A stretch of 64,000 nt of DNA, taken from positions 1-64,000 of the forward strand of contig JAFUBO010000001.1 of the NCBI GenBank assembly GCA_017460175.1, in the 5' to 3' direction. Source of the stretch: Bacilli bacterium. Lineage in GTDB: Bacteria; Bacillota_I; Bacilli_A; RF39; UBA660. The notes below the pieces were generated by a model. That model saw nothing but the letters and a program-made list of their open reading frames with translations. It did no database searches and had not been told where the DNA came from. Positions 1-7,153 of this stretch are shown piece by piece (position 1 is the stretch's first letter; each line of letters opens with the position of its first letter). A program made the translations under genes and the position numbers.

Positions 1-312
1 GTTACACCACTAACTACACTTATATTATATACCAAATAACACATTATTTGATAATTTTTAAAAAAATATCAAATTTCGTGTCTTTTTGTAGTGAATATAA
101 TACCATAAAAATTTAATATTGACAAATCTTAGAATGTCATACTTTTTCATAAGTTTAATTCATCGCATTATTACTATTTTGCGAACTCTCTAAAAATTAC
201 TATAAAACAAAGATATTATAATATTTTGAAATTTTCAATTTTTAGTGTATAATTGATTTATCAAAAGAAAACATTTTGACTTACTTTGAACTTTTATCGC
301 TCCAGTAGACAT
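1..312. other. Non-coding AT-rich left edge
   Basis: No open frame with a start codon and ribosome binding site is visible here on either strand. The stretch holds a plausible + strand promoter near 226-253 and leads into the hairpin at 315-343. The first 200 bases may be the upstream region of a gene outside the window; I see nothing else in them. Confidence 0.5.
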
Positions 313-343
313 TAAAAGACTTATCAAATGATAAGTCTTTTTT
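226..343 (+). ncRNA. Possible small RNA (promoter to terminator, no ORF)
   Basis: A TTGAAA box (226-231), a 16-base spacer and a perfect TATAAT (248-253) predict a + strand start near 260. An intrinsic terminator follows at 315-343. The transcript would be about 80 nt, with no start codon in the space. No family is recognised. It could equally be a chance promoter-like string upstream of a terminator that mainly serves the convergent gene. Confidence 0.3.
315..343. terminator. Bidirectional intrinsic terminator
   Basis: An 11-bp perfect stem (315-325 with 330-340), an AAAT loop and a T-run on the + strand. A-tracts on the other side let it also end the minus-strand DUF2752 gene. Confidence 0.75.
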
Positions 344-345
344 AT

Positions 346-708
346 TTAAAAAATATTAATTTTAAATATAACTATTAAAATATATCTTATTATTGTGATT
401 AAACACGTGATAATAAATAAAACTGGAAATGGTTTTATTTTTAATGGCTTTATATATCTATCAATTATAAATAATAGAATAGTTATTAACCAAAATATAC
501 ATGAATAATTATAATGAAGTGATTCTTTTATATTGCCTTTAAATAAAGAAATAGTTGCACGAGTTAATCCACAACCTGGACAATCTATATGAAATAATAT
601 TTGAAAAATACATGTTTTATGAAATATTATTTCCATAGTCAATATATAAATGATCACCAACAATATTGCATACCAATAGTTTTTTAAATCTTTTTTTAAT
701 TGAGCCAT
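346..708 (-). CDS. DUF2752 family membrane protein
   Basis: A 120-residue membrane protein. A Cys-Pro-Gly-Cys-Gly-Leu-Thr-Arg motif in the middle, followed by a short loop and further hydrophobic helices, is the hallmark of DUF2752, whose function is unknown. Three to four membrane segments are visible. The start at 708 has no clear ribosome binding site. It lies 5 bases after the stop of the upstream minus-strand gene, so translational coupling is likely. The CPGCG motif suggests metal or thiol chemistry at the membrane, but that is inference. Confidence 0.8.
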   Translation of the reverse strand: MAQLKKDLKNYWYAILLVIIYILTMEIIFHKTCIFQILFHIDCPGCGLTRATISLFKGNIKESLHYNYSCIFWLITILLFIIDRYIKPLKIKPFPVLFIITCLITIIRYILIVIFKINIF

Positions 709-713
709 ATATA

Positions 714-1028
714 TTAATAATTAGTAGCATTACTACCGAATATAGCTAAACCACCAAATACAAAAGCAAATATTAAAATAATAGCAATAATAGCACCTAT
801 TATTATTAATCCACAAAATTGTGATCTGGCAAAGTTTTTAACGTTAACATTTTGATTACCACCAAAAGCAAAAACTAATAAGAAAATAAGACCAACACAA
901 GGAATAGCAAATAGTAATTGATATCCAAAATATCCCCACATACTAATTGGTTTATATTCTTCAGGTATATTTACAGTTTTAGTAGTATAAGTTAAAACAC
1001 CATTATTTTCTTGTTTTTCTTCAGTCAT
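714..1028 (-). CDS. Small two-helix membrane protein, conserved-hypothetical type
   Basis: A 104-residue protein with a polar N-terminus (about 1-30), a membrane helix near 35-55 and another near 70-95, separated by an Asn-rich loop. The start has a good AAGGTGG site just upstream on the minus strand. It is the first gene of a two-gene minus-strand unit with the DUF2752 protein. The pair seems familiar from other gut Firmicutes, but I do not know a function. The promoter must lie in the 1029-1120 gap shared with the divergent HerA-like gene. Confidence 0.65.
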   Translation of the reverse strand: MTEEKQENNGVLTYTTKTVNIPEEYKPISMWGYFGYQLLFAIPCVGLIFLLVFAFGGNQNVNVKNFARSQFCGLIIIGAIIAIILIFAFVFGGLAIFGSNATNY

Positions 1029-1123
1029 AAAGTTACCACCTTTCTATAAACAAAATACCATATATAGCGTTAATAGTAAATAAAATTATATAAAAAATAT
1101 ATATTCTACAATTTATATCACTA

Positions 1124-1132
1124 TGTTATAAT
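1124..1132 (+). promoter_or_regulatory. Extended -10 promoter (TGTTATAAT)
   Basis: A perfect extended -10 element 20 bases before the start codon of the HerA-like gene, with no obvious -35 box. The same nonamer recurs before many genes in this window. Confidence 0.7.
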
Positions 1133-1152
1133 ATATTTAATTGGAGGTCTTT

Positions 1153-2688
1153 ATGTATATAGATAATAAAATTTTGATTGGTAAAAGTGATAAAAAGGAT
1201 TTAAGTATATTATTAGAAAAAGCAAATCGTCATGGTTTGATTACAGGTGCTAGTGGTTCAGGTAAAACAGTTACTTCTAAAGTAATGGCTGAGTCATTCT
1301 CTGATGCAGGAATACCAGTATTCTTAGCTGATGTTAAAGGAGATATGGCTGGTACAGCTATTCAAGGTGAAGCAAGTGAAACGCTAGATAGTAGATTACA
1401 AAAATTAGGAATTACAGATTTTGAATACAAATCATTTCCAGTAAGATTTTGGGATATATTTGGAAGATATGGTCATCCTATAAGAACTTCACTTGATTCA
1501 GTAGGACCTGAAATTCTTTCTATGATGCTAGGATTATCTGAAGCACAAGAAGGAGTTTTAACAGTAGTTTATAAAATAGCTAAGGACAATGGATGGGAAT
1601 TAGATGATATAAAAGATTTAAGATTACTACTTCAATATGTTGGAGATAATAGAGAACAATTTGTTACAAAGTATGGTAATGTTACACCTCAAACAGTAGG
1701 GGTTATTCAAAGATGTTTATTAGCTTTAGAAAATCAAGGAGCTGACAAATTCTTTGGTCAACCAGAACTTGATATTAATGATTTTATTACAACAGATGCT
1801 AATGGCAAAGGAATGATTAATATTTTACATGCAGTAGAATTGTTTGAATCACCTGATTTATTTGCATCATTCTTATTATGGTTGCTAACAACACTATATA
1901 CTAAGATGCCAGAAGTAGGAGATTTAGATAAACCTAAAATCGTATTCTTCTTTGATGAAGCACATCTATTATTTAAAGATATTGCTCCATATCGTTTAAA
2001 AAGAATTGTTCAAGTAGTTAGATTAATAAGATCTCGTGGTATTGGATTATATTTTATTTCTCAATCGCCAGCTGATATTCCAACAGAAATAATTGCACAA
2101 TTAGGGAATCGTGTTCAGCATACTTTGAGAGCATATACTCCAACTGAATTAAAAGCAGTAAAAGCAGCTGCTGATTCATTTAGAACAAATCCTGAATTTG
2201 ATACATATGATGCAATTCTTAATTTAGGAACAGGAGAAGCCTTAATTAGTTTCCAAAATGAAAATGGAGAGCCAGAAGTGGTAGAAAAAGCAACTATTCT
2301 TCCACCACAAAGTAAAATGGGAACAATAGATGAAATAGCAAGAAATAAAATAATTAATTCATCAACAATTCTAGGTAAGTACCCAGAAGAGCCAATAGAA
2401 CGTGAATCTGCTTATGAAGAAATAGATGAATTAAATAGATTAATAAAAGAAAAATATGAAGCAGATTTACAAGCAAAAGCTGCAGAAAAAGAAGCAGAAA
2501 AACAAGCTAAATTAGATGAAAAAACAAAAAAAGAAGAAGAACGTGCTGCTGAAAAGAAAAAAAGAGAAGAAGAGAGAAAGAAAAAGAATTCTATTGAATA
2601 TAAATTAGGAAGAAAAGTATTTAATTCTGCTAGTAATAAAGTAATTAATAAAGGATTAAATGCTTTATTCAAAAACTTCTTTAAGTAA
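1153..2688 (+). CDS. HerA-like ATPase, DUF853 family
   Basis: A 511-residue P-loop ATPase of the HerA/FtsK type usually annotated as DUF853 (YjgR-like). The Walker A motif GASGSGKT is at residues 32-39. Walker B is a hydrophobic run ending in FFFDEAH. A conserved Arg-rich segment (RLIRSRGIG) and an ISQSPADIP sensor region follow. The last 90 residues are a charged Lys/Glu coiled coil. The start at 1153 is chosen because GGAGG lies at 1143-1147; a TTG 12 bases upstream would contain that site. Family members are proposed DNA or protein pumps without settled function. No NurA nuclease gene is adjacent. Confidence 0.85.
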   Translation: MYIDNKILIGKSDKKDLSILLEKANRHGLITGASGSGKTVTSKVMAESFSDAGIPVFLADVKGDMAGTAIQGEASETLDSRLQKLGITDFEYKSFPVRFWDIFGRYGHPIRTSLDSVGPEILSMMLGLSEAQEGVLTVVYKIAKDNGWELDDIKDLRLLLQYVGDNREQFVTKYGNVTPQTVGVIQRCLLALENQGADKFFGQPELDINDFITTDANGKGMINILHAVELFESPDLFASFLLWLLTTLYTKMPEVGDLDKPKIVFFFDEAHLLFKDIAPYRLKRIVQVVRLIRSRGIGLYFISQSPADIPTEIIAQLGNRVQHTLRAYTPTELKAVKAAADSFRTNPEFDTYDAILNLGTGEALISFQNENGEPEVVEKATILPPQSKMGTIDEIARNKIINSSTILGKYPEEPIERESAYEEIDELNRLIKEKYEADLQAKAAEKEAEKQAKLDEKTKKEEERAAEKKKREEERKKKNSIEYKLGRKVFNSASNKVINKGLNALFKNFFK

Positions 2689-2694
2689 TAAAAG

Positions 2695-2724
2695 AAAGTA
2701 ATATTGAAAGATATTACTTTTTTT
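2695..2724 (+). terminator. Intrinsic terminator
   Basis: A 10-bp perfect stem (2695-2704 with 2711-2720) and a T-run directly after the HerA-like gene. Confidence 0.8.
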
Positions 2725-2748
2725 GTTATTCTATTACTAGGTGATAAT

Positions 2749-3456
2749 ATGCAGATATTAGCAAGTGACTTTGACAATACAATTTATTATGCACATGATG
2801 AAGAAAAAACAAGACAAAATATAGCTGCAATAAAAGACTTTATAAGTCAAGGAAATATATTTTGTATTATAACTGGTAGAAATTATACTAGTTTAAAGAA
2901 AACACTAAATGAGTATAATATTCCATATACATATCTAATATGTGAAGATGGGGCAAAAGCATTTGATAGTGTAGATAACTGCATTTCCACAACATATTTA
3001 GAAGAAGACGAAATAAAAGAAATAGAAAAATTGCTCAAAAGAATAGATGCAGATTATTATTTAGATGATGGATATAATAAAACAGAATATCATAAAGATT
3101 GTGTCAAAATAGTAGTTAATTGTGTTGATGAACTAGAAAAAAATATAATGGTACATACAATTAAAGATCAAATAAATGTCCATATATATGCAAGCAGAAG
3201 ACATGTTAATATTATCCACAGAACTGTTAATAAAGCAAAAGCTTTAGAAGATTTGTGTAAAAACGAAAATTTAGATATAAACTTACTCCATGTTGCAGGA
3301 GATGACTTTAATGATTATGAAATGTTAGCTTCATATGATGGAGCAGTAATGAAAGAACATAATAGAAAACTAGATCATTTAAAAAAAGAAGAATATGATA
3401 ATTTAAGTGATTACATAGAAGTGTTAATAAAAAGAAACAAATTAATGAAAAAATAA
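2749..3456 (+). CDS. HAD superfamily hydrolase, Cof type
   Basis: A 235-residue haloacid-dehalogenase-fold phosphatase. Motif I is DFDNT near the N-terminus, motif II is ITGR, a conserved Lys sits in the C-terminal third, and motif IV is GDDFNDYEM. The central cap fits the Cof/YidA class IIB type, which dephosphorylates sugar phosphates or similar metabolites. The start at 2749 is set by AGGTGA at 2739-2744; upstream start codons fall within the preceding terminator. The substrate cannot be told from sequence. Confidence 0.85.
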   Translation: MQILASDFDNTIYYAHDEEKTRQNIAAIKDFISQGNIFCIITGRNYTSLKKTLNEYNIPYTYLICEDGAKAFDSVDNCISTTYLEEDEIKEIEKLLKRIDADYYLDDGYNKTEYHKDCVKIVVNCVDELEKNIMVHTIKDQINVHIYASRRHVNIIHRTVNKAKALEDLCKNENLDINLLHVAGDDFNDYEMLASYDGAVMKEHNRKLDHLKKEEYDNLSDYIEVLIKRNKLMKK

Positions 3457-3467
3457 TTTGTTTTTTT
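3435..3467 (+). terminator. Intrinsic terminator overlapping a stop codon
   Basis: A 10-bp stem (3435-3444 with 3454-3463) followed by Ts. The stop codon of the HAD gene lies inside the second arm. Confidence 0.65.
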
Positions 3468-3491
3468 CATATAATTCACTAGGTGAAGAAT

Positions 3492-4076
3492 ATGGCAGAC
3501 TTTGTACTAAACTTAATAGGAGATTTTGGATACTTTGGAATGTTTCTAGGAATGGTTTTAGAAGCAGTAATAATAGCTATTCCTAGTGAATTAATACTAG
3601 CTACAGGAGGAATACTAGCTAGCCAAGGAATATTTACATTTTGGGGTGCTTTTTTTATTGGATTAATAGGAAGTGTATTTTGTGCTATAGTAATTTATTA
3701 TATGGGATATTTTGGAGGACAACCATTTATAAAAAAATATGGTAAGTATTTTTTTATGAAGGAAGAAGATATATTAAAATCAGATTCTTGGTTCAATAAA
3801 TATGGCATGTTAAGTGCATTAATAGGTAGAAACTTTCCAATAGTAAGAACACTTATTTCTCTTCCTATAGGTATTACAAGACAACCATTTTTAAAGTTTT
3901 TAATTTATACCACAATAGGTTCTATTCCTTGGACATTAGCTTTTGTTTATGTAGGCTATGCCTTAGGTGAAAACTGGATAATACTAAGTACATATGTAGG
4001 ATATTTAAAAACACCAATAAGAGTATTATTAATTATTTTAATTGGATTATTTATTTACAAAAAAATAAAAAAGTAA
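3492..4076 (+). CDS. DedA family membrane protein (VTT domain)
   Basis: A 194-residue integral membrane protein of the DedA/SNARE-associated family. The N-terminal EAVIIAIPSELIL segment, the glycine-rich re-entrant region and the G-R-x-x-P-I-V-R-T motif near residue 115 are typical. Members are linked to lipid carrier (undecaprenyl phosphate or phospholipid) translocation and membrane potential. The start at 3492 follows an AGGTGA site at 3481-3486; the GTG at 3483 is within that site. It likely forms its own unit between two terminators. Confidence 0.85.
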   Translation: MADFVLNLIGDFGYFGMFLGMVLEAVIIAIPSELILATGGILASQGIFTFWGAFFIGLIGSVFCAIVIYYMGYFGGQPFIKKYGKYFFMKEEDILKSDSWFNKYGMLSALIGRNFPIVRTLISLPIGITRQPFLKFLIYTTIGSIPWTLAFVYVGYALGENWIILSTYVGYLKTPIRVLLIILIGLFIYKKIKK

Positions 4077-4170
4077 TATTTTGTACAAATTATGTAAATA
4101 AATTAAACGAACAAGTTAGTTTTTGCGATACTTATAGTTATGAACCTCAATTCGAAAGAAATGATTATAT

Positions 4171-4201
4171 AAAAAATACCAGAAAATTCTAGTATTTTTT
4201 T
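4171..4201 (+). terminator. Intrinsic terminator before typA
   Basis: A hairpin (4172-4184 with 4187-4200, one mismatch) with a long T-run. It probably ends transcription from the DedA gene. Confidence 0.6.
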
Positions 4202-4209
4202 TCTATTTG

Positions 4210-4218
4210 TGTTATAAT
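4210..4218 (+). promoter_or_regulatory. Extended -10 promoter of typA
   Basis: TGTTATAAT at 4210-4218, 32 bases before the typA start. The ATG codons at 4217 and just after it overlap this element, so they cannot be the translation start. Confidence 0.7.
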
Positions 4219-4249
4219 GATGAGGCGTGTAACAAAGAGGTGTATAAAT

Positions 4250-6067
4250 ATGGAAAAAAGAAATGTTGCAATTATTGCACACGTTGACCATGGAAAAACT
4301 ACATTAGTTGATGGTATATTAAAACATTCTGGAATGTTCCGTGATAATGAAGACTTATCTAATTTATCAATGGATTCTAATCAATTAGAAGCAGAACGTG
4401 GTATTACTATCTTAGCTAAAACAACAGCATTAGATTATAAAGGAGTTAGAATTAATATACTAGATACTCCAGGACATGCTGACTTTGGTGGAGAAGTAGA
4501 ACGTATTATGAATATGGTTGATGGTGTAATTTTAGTAGTAGATGCTTATGAAGGCGCAATGCCACAAACTAGATTCGTTTTAAAGAAAGCTTTTGAAGCT
4601 GGAGTAAAGCCAATTGTAGTTATTAATAAAGTTGATAAACCAAGTGCTAGATGTAAACAAGTTGTAGATGAAGTATTAGATTTATTCATAGAATTAGGTG
4701 CTGATGATGATCAATTAGACTTTGACGTTATTTATGCATCTGCCCTAAATAATACTTGTTCTTTAAGCGATGATTTATCTACACAAACTGAAGGATTTAG
4801 TGAAATCTTAGATAAGATTATTGAAGTAATCCCAGCTCCTAAAGGTGATAGTAACGCACCACTTCAATTCCAACCAGCATTATTAGACTATAATGAATTC
4901 GTAGGTCGTATTGGAATAGGTCGTGTCCATAATGGTAAAATAAAAACAGGAGAAATGGTTACTTGTTGTAGATTAGATGGTACTACTAAGCAATTTAGAA
5001 TTCAAAAATTATTTGGTTATTATGGATATAATAGAGTAGAAATAAATGAAGCTGAAGCAGGAGATATTATTGCTATTTCAGGTTTAGCTGACATTAGTGT
5101 TGGTGAAACTGTATGTAATAATGATAATATTAATCCACTTCCAAAACTACATATTGATGAACCAACTCTTCAAATGACTTTTGGAGCTAACTCTTCACCT
5201 ATGGTAGGAAGAGATGGTAAAATAGTTACTGCTAGAAAAATAGAAGAAAGATTAAACCGTGAAACGCAAAGAGATGTATCTCTAAAAGTAGAACCAGCTA
5301 CTAATGAATCATTTTTAGTAAGTGGTAGAGGAGAACTTCACTTAGGAATTTTAATTGAAAATATGAGACGTGAAGGATTTGAACTTGAAGTATCTAAACC
5401 AACAGTAATCATTAAAGAAATAAATGGTCAAAAGTATGAACCATATGAAGAATTACAAATAGAAGTACCAGAAGACTCTGTAGGATCTGTTATCGAACAA
5501 TTAGGTATGCGTGGTGGAAAAATGGAAAACATGACTAACTTTGAAAACCAAGTTAGATTATTATATACAATACCATCTCGTGGATTAATTGGTTTCTCTA
5601 CAGACTTTATGACATTAACAAAAGGATATGGTATCATGAACCATACATTTAAAGAATATATGCCATATGAAAGCGTAGATATTGGAGAGAGAAAATTAGG
5701 TGTACTTGTTTCTATGGAAAATGGAAATGCTACTGCATACTCAATTGGTAACTTAGAAGATAGAGGTATCATGTTCATAGAACCAGGTACTGAAGTATAT
5801 GAAGGTATGATAGTTGGAGAATGTAATCGTGATAATGACCTTGCAGTAAATGTAGTTAAAGGTAAACAATTAACTAATACTCGTGCTGCTGGAAGTGATC
5901 ACACAGTAGTATTAAAAAGACCAAGACCAATTTCTCTTGAATATGCCTTAGATTATATTAATTCAGATGAATTAGTAGAAGTAACTCCTAATAATATAAG
6001 ATTAAGAAAGAAAATTCTAAATACTGAAGAAAGAAAAAAATTTGATGCAAAATATAAAAATAACTAG
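4250..6067 (+). CDS. typA: Translational GTPase TypA/BipA
   Basis: A 605-residue ribosome-binding GTPase needed for assembly of the large subunit at low temperature and for stress adaptation. G1 (AHVDHGKT, residues 10-17), G3 (DTPGHADF) and G4 (NKVDKPSA) are intact. EF-G-like domains III and V and the BipA-specific C-terminal domain follow, ending in a basic tail. Length and domain order match the family. The start at 4250 gives the normal MEKRN-type N-terminus after a GAGGTG site. It stands alone between an upstream terminator and the one at 6056. Confidence 0.97.
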   Translation: MEKRNVAIIAHVDHGKTTLVDGILKHSGMFRDNEDLSNLSMDSNQLEAERGITILAKTTALDYKGVRINILDTPGHADFGGEVERIMNMVDGVILVVDAYEGAMPQTRFVLKKAFEAGVKPIVVINKVDKPSARCKQVVDEVLDLFIELGADDDQLDFDVIYASALNNTCSLSDDLSTQTEGFSEILDKIIEVIPAPKGDSNAPLQFQPALLDYNEFVGRIGIGRVHNGKIKTGEMVTCCRLDGTTKQFRIQKLFGYYGYNRVEINEAEAGDIIAISGLADISVGETVCNNDNINPLPKLHIDEPTLQMTFGANSSPMVGRDGKIVTARKIEERLNRETQRDVSLKVEPATNESFLVSGRGELHLGILIENMRREGFELEVSKPTVIIKEINGQKYEPYEELQIEVPEDSVGSVIEQLGMRGGKMENMTNFENQVRLLYTIPSRGLIGFSTDFMTLTKGYGIMNHTFKEYMPYESVDIGERKLGVLVSMENGNATAYSIGNLEDRGIMFIEPGTEVYEGMIVGECNRDNDLAVNVVKGKQLTNTRAAGSDHTVVLKRPRPISLEYALDYINSDELVEVTPNNIRLRKKILNTEERKKFDAKYKNN

Positions 6068-6085
6068 AAATAGTTATTTTTTTTT
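6056..6085 (+). terminator. Intrinsic terminator of typA
   Basis: An 11-bp stem (6056-6066 with 6071-6081) and a T-run. The stop codon of typA lies within it. Confidence 0.8.
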
Positions 6086-6147
6086 GATTTTTCTTGTATA
6101 TGTAAAGTTCGTTTTGATATAATGTAATTATGATAGAGGTGCGGAAA

Positions 6148-6822
6148 ATGAATAATAGAGAAGTAAGACAAATATCAGACGAAGAAGTAAGACAAACACT
6201 AACAAAAGAAGAATTACAACAGACACAAGTATTAAATTTTCAAGAAGTACAAAAAGCTATTCGTTTTGAAAAAATAACAAGCAAACGTCCAGCAGTTTTA
6301 GTAGCTATTATTGGAATTATATCTTTACTATTTGGAGGGTCTCTTCAAATAGCTAATTCATTAAAAACTACACCTAAAAACATTCAAAAAAGAGATACAA
6401 AACAAAATATACAATTAGAAATAAAAAATTTAAATTGTACTAAAAAAATTGATAATCAAAATAATACAAATACTGTATACAATATAACTTATAAATTTGA
6501 AAATGATAAGTTAGTAGGTTTTACTAAAGAATATACTGTTAGTGCTACATCTACAAAAGAAGAAAGTAAAAAGTCAATTGAAGAAATCACTACAGAATTT
6601 AAAAGTATGATGAATGAAATTGATGGTTATCAAGTATCTATATATAATAATGAGAAAGAAAGTGTTACACTTACAGTAACAGTAGATTATAAAAAACTAG
6701 ACCTAACTAAATTAAATAATATTCAACAAACAAAACAATATACAAAAGTAGATTACAATAAAAATGAATCATATATTAAAATAAAAGAAGACATGACAAA
6801 CCAAGAATTCACAATACAATAA
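6148..6822 (+). CDS. Single-pass membrane protein of unknown function (DUF1307-like region possible)
   Basis: A 224-residue protein. The N-terminal 50 residues are charged and Gln-rich, followed by one membrane helix near residues 50-68. An extracellular part of about 150 residues is rich in Thr, Lys and Asn and has alternating beta-strand character. The C-terminal half, with a YxITYxFxNDKLV-like strand pattern, recalls DUF1307/YehR lipoprotein domains, but I cannot confirm this. The start at 6148 is chosen because GAGGTG is at 6136-6141; the ATG at 6130 lies before it. It is probably a monocistronic surface protein. Confidence 0.65.
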   Translation: MNNREVRQISDEEVRQTLTKEELQQTQVLNFQEVQKAIRFEKITSKRPAVLVAIIGIISLLFGGSLQIANSLKTTPKNIQKRDTKQNIQLEIKNLNCTKKIDNQNNTNTVYNITYKFENDKLVGFTKEYTVSATSTKEESKKSIEEITTEFKSMMNEIDGYQVSIYNNEKESVTLTVTVDYKKLDLTKLNNIQQTKQYTKVDYNKNESYIKIKEDMTNQEFTIQ

Positions 6823-6847
6823 AAAAAACTGCATTATGCAGTTTTTT
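6823..6847. terminator. Bidirectional terminator shared with rpmB
   Basis: An 11-bp stem (6823-6833 with 6837-6847) with A/T tracts on both sides. It ends the + strand gene. Its loop and right arm carry the last codons and stop of rpmB on the minus strand. Confidence 0.8.
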
Positions 6848-7013
6848 CATTTTTCTTTAAAGTTCTAATTTCTTTAGCAGAAAGTCTAACTTTTGTACCG
6901 TCTTCTAATCTATATACTTGTAAATTAACATTTTGTCTAGTCTTAGTAGCATTTAAAGCATGAGATCTAATATTTTTTACATTACCTTTTCTTCCTGAAA
7001 TATTTACTGCCAT
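6834..7013 (-). CDS. rpmB: 50S ribosomal protein L28
   Basis: A 59-residue basic protein read on the minus strand, starting MAVNISGRKG. The S-H-A-x-N-A-T-K-x-R motif, the LQVYRLEDG strand and the V-R-L-S-A-K-E-I-R-T-L-K end match bL28. It lacks the Cys pairs of zinc-binding L28 forms, as many Firmicute copies do. The ribosome binding site AAAGGAGG lies just upstream. The stop codon is inside the terminator hairpin. It is a single-gene unit with its own promoter. Confidence 0.9.
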   Translation of the reverse strand: MAVNISGRKGNVKNIRSHALNATKTRQNVNLQVYRLEDGTKVRLSAKEIRTLKKNEKTA

Positions 7014-7043
7014 GTTATCCCTCCTTTGGCCCCTTGCTTTATA

Positions 7044-7072
7044 ACTTTAACATAAAATTGTTAGAAAGTCAA
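7044..7072 (-). promoter_or_regulatory. Promoter of rpmB
   Basis: On the minus strand TTGACT (7067-7072), a 17-base spacer and TAAAGT (7044-7049), about 30 bases before the start codon. Confidence 0.65.
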
Positions 7073-7153
7073 ACAAAATAAGGAAAAAAAGGGTATAATA
7101 ATTAATAATAAATTACTATTTATATGTTAAAATAAATAAAAGGAGGTATTATT

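Noticed and set aside
4081-4190. An open stretch of about 37 codons without a start between the DedA and typA genes
   Set aside because: It has no start codon or ribosome binding site, ends inside the typA-side terminator hairpin, and such length is expected by chance in AT-rich DNA. A gene remnant is possible but unsupported.
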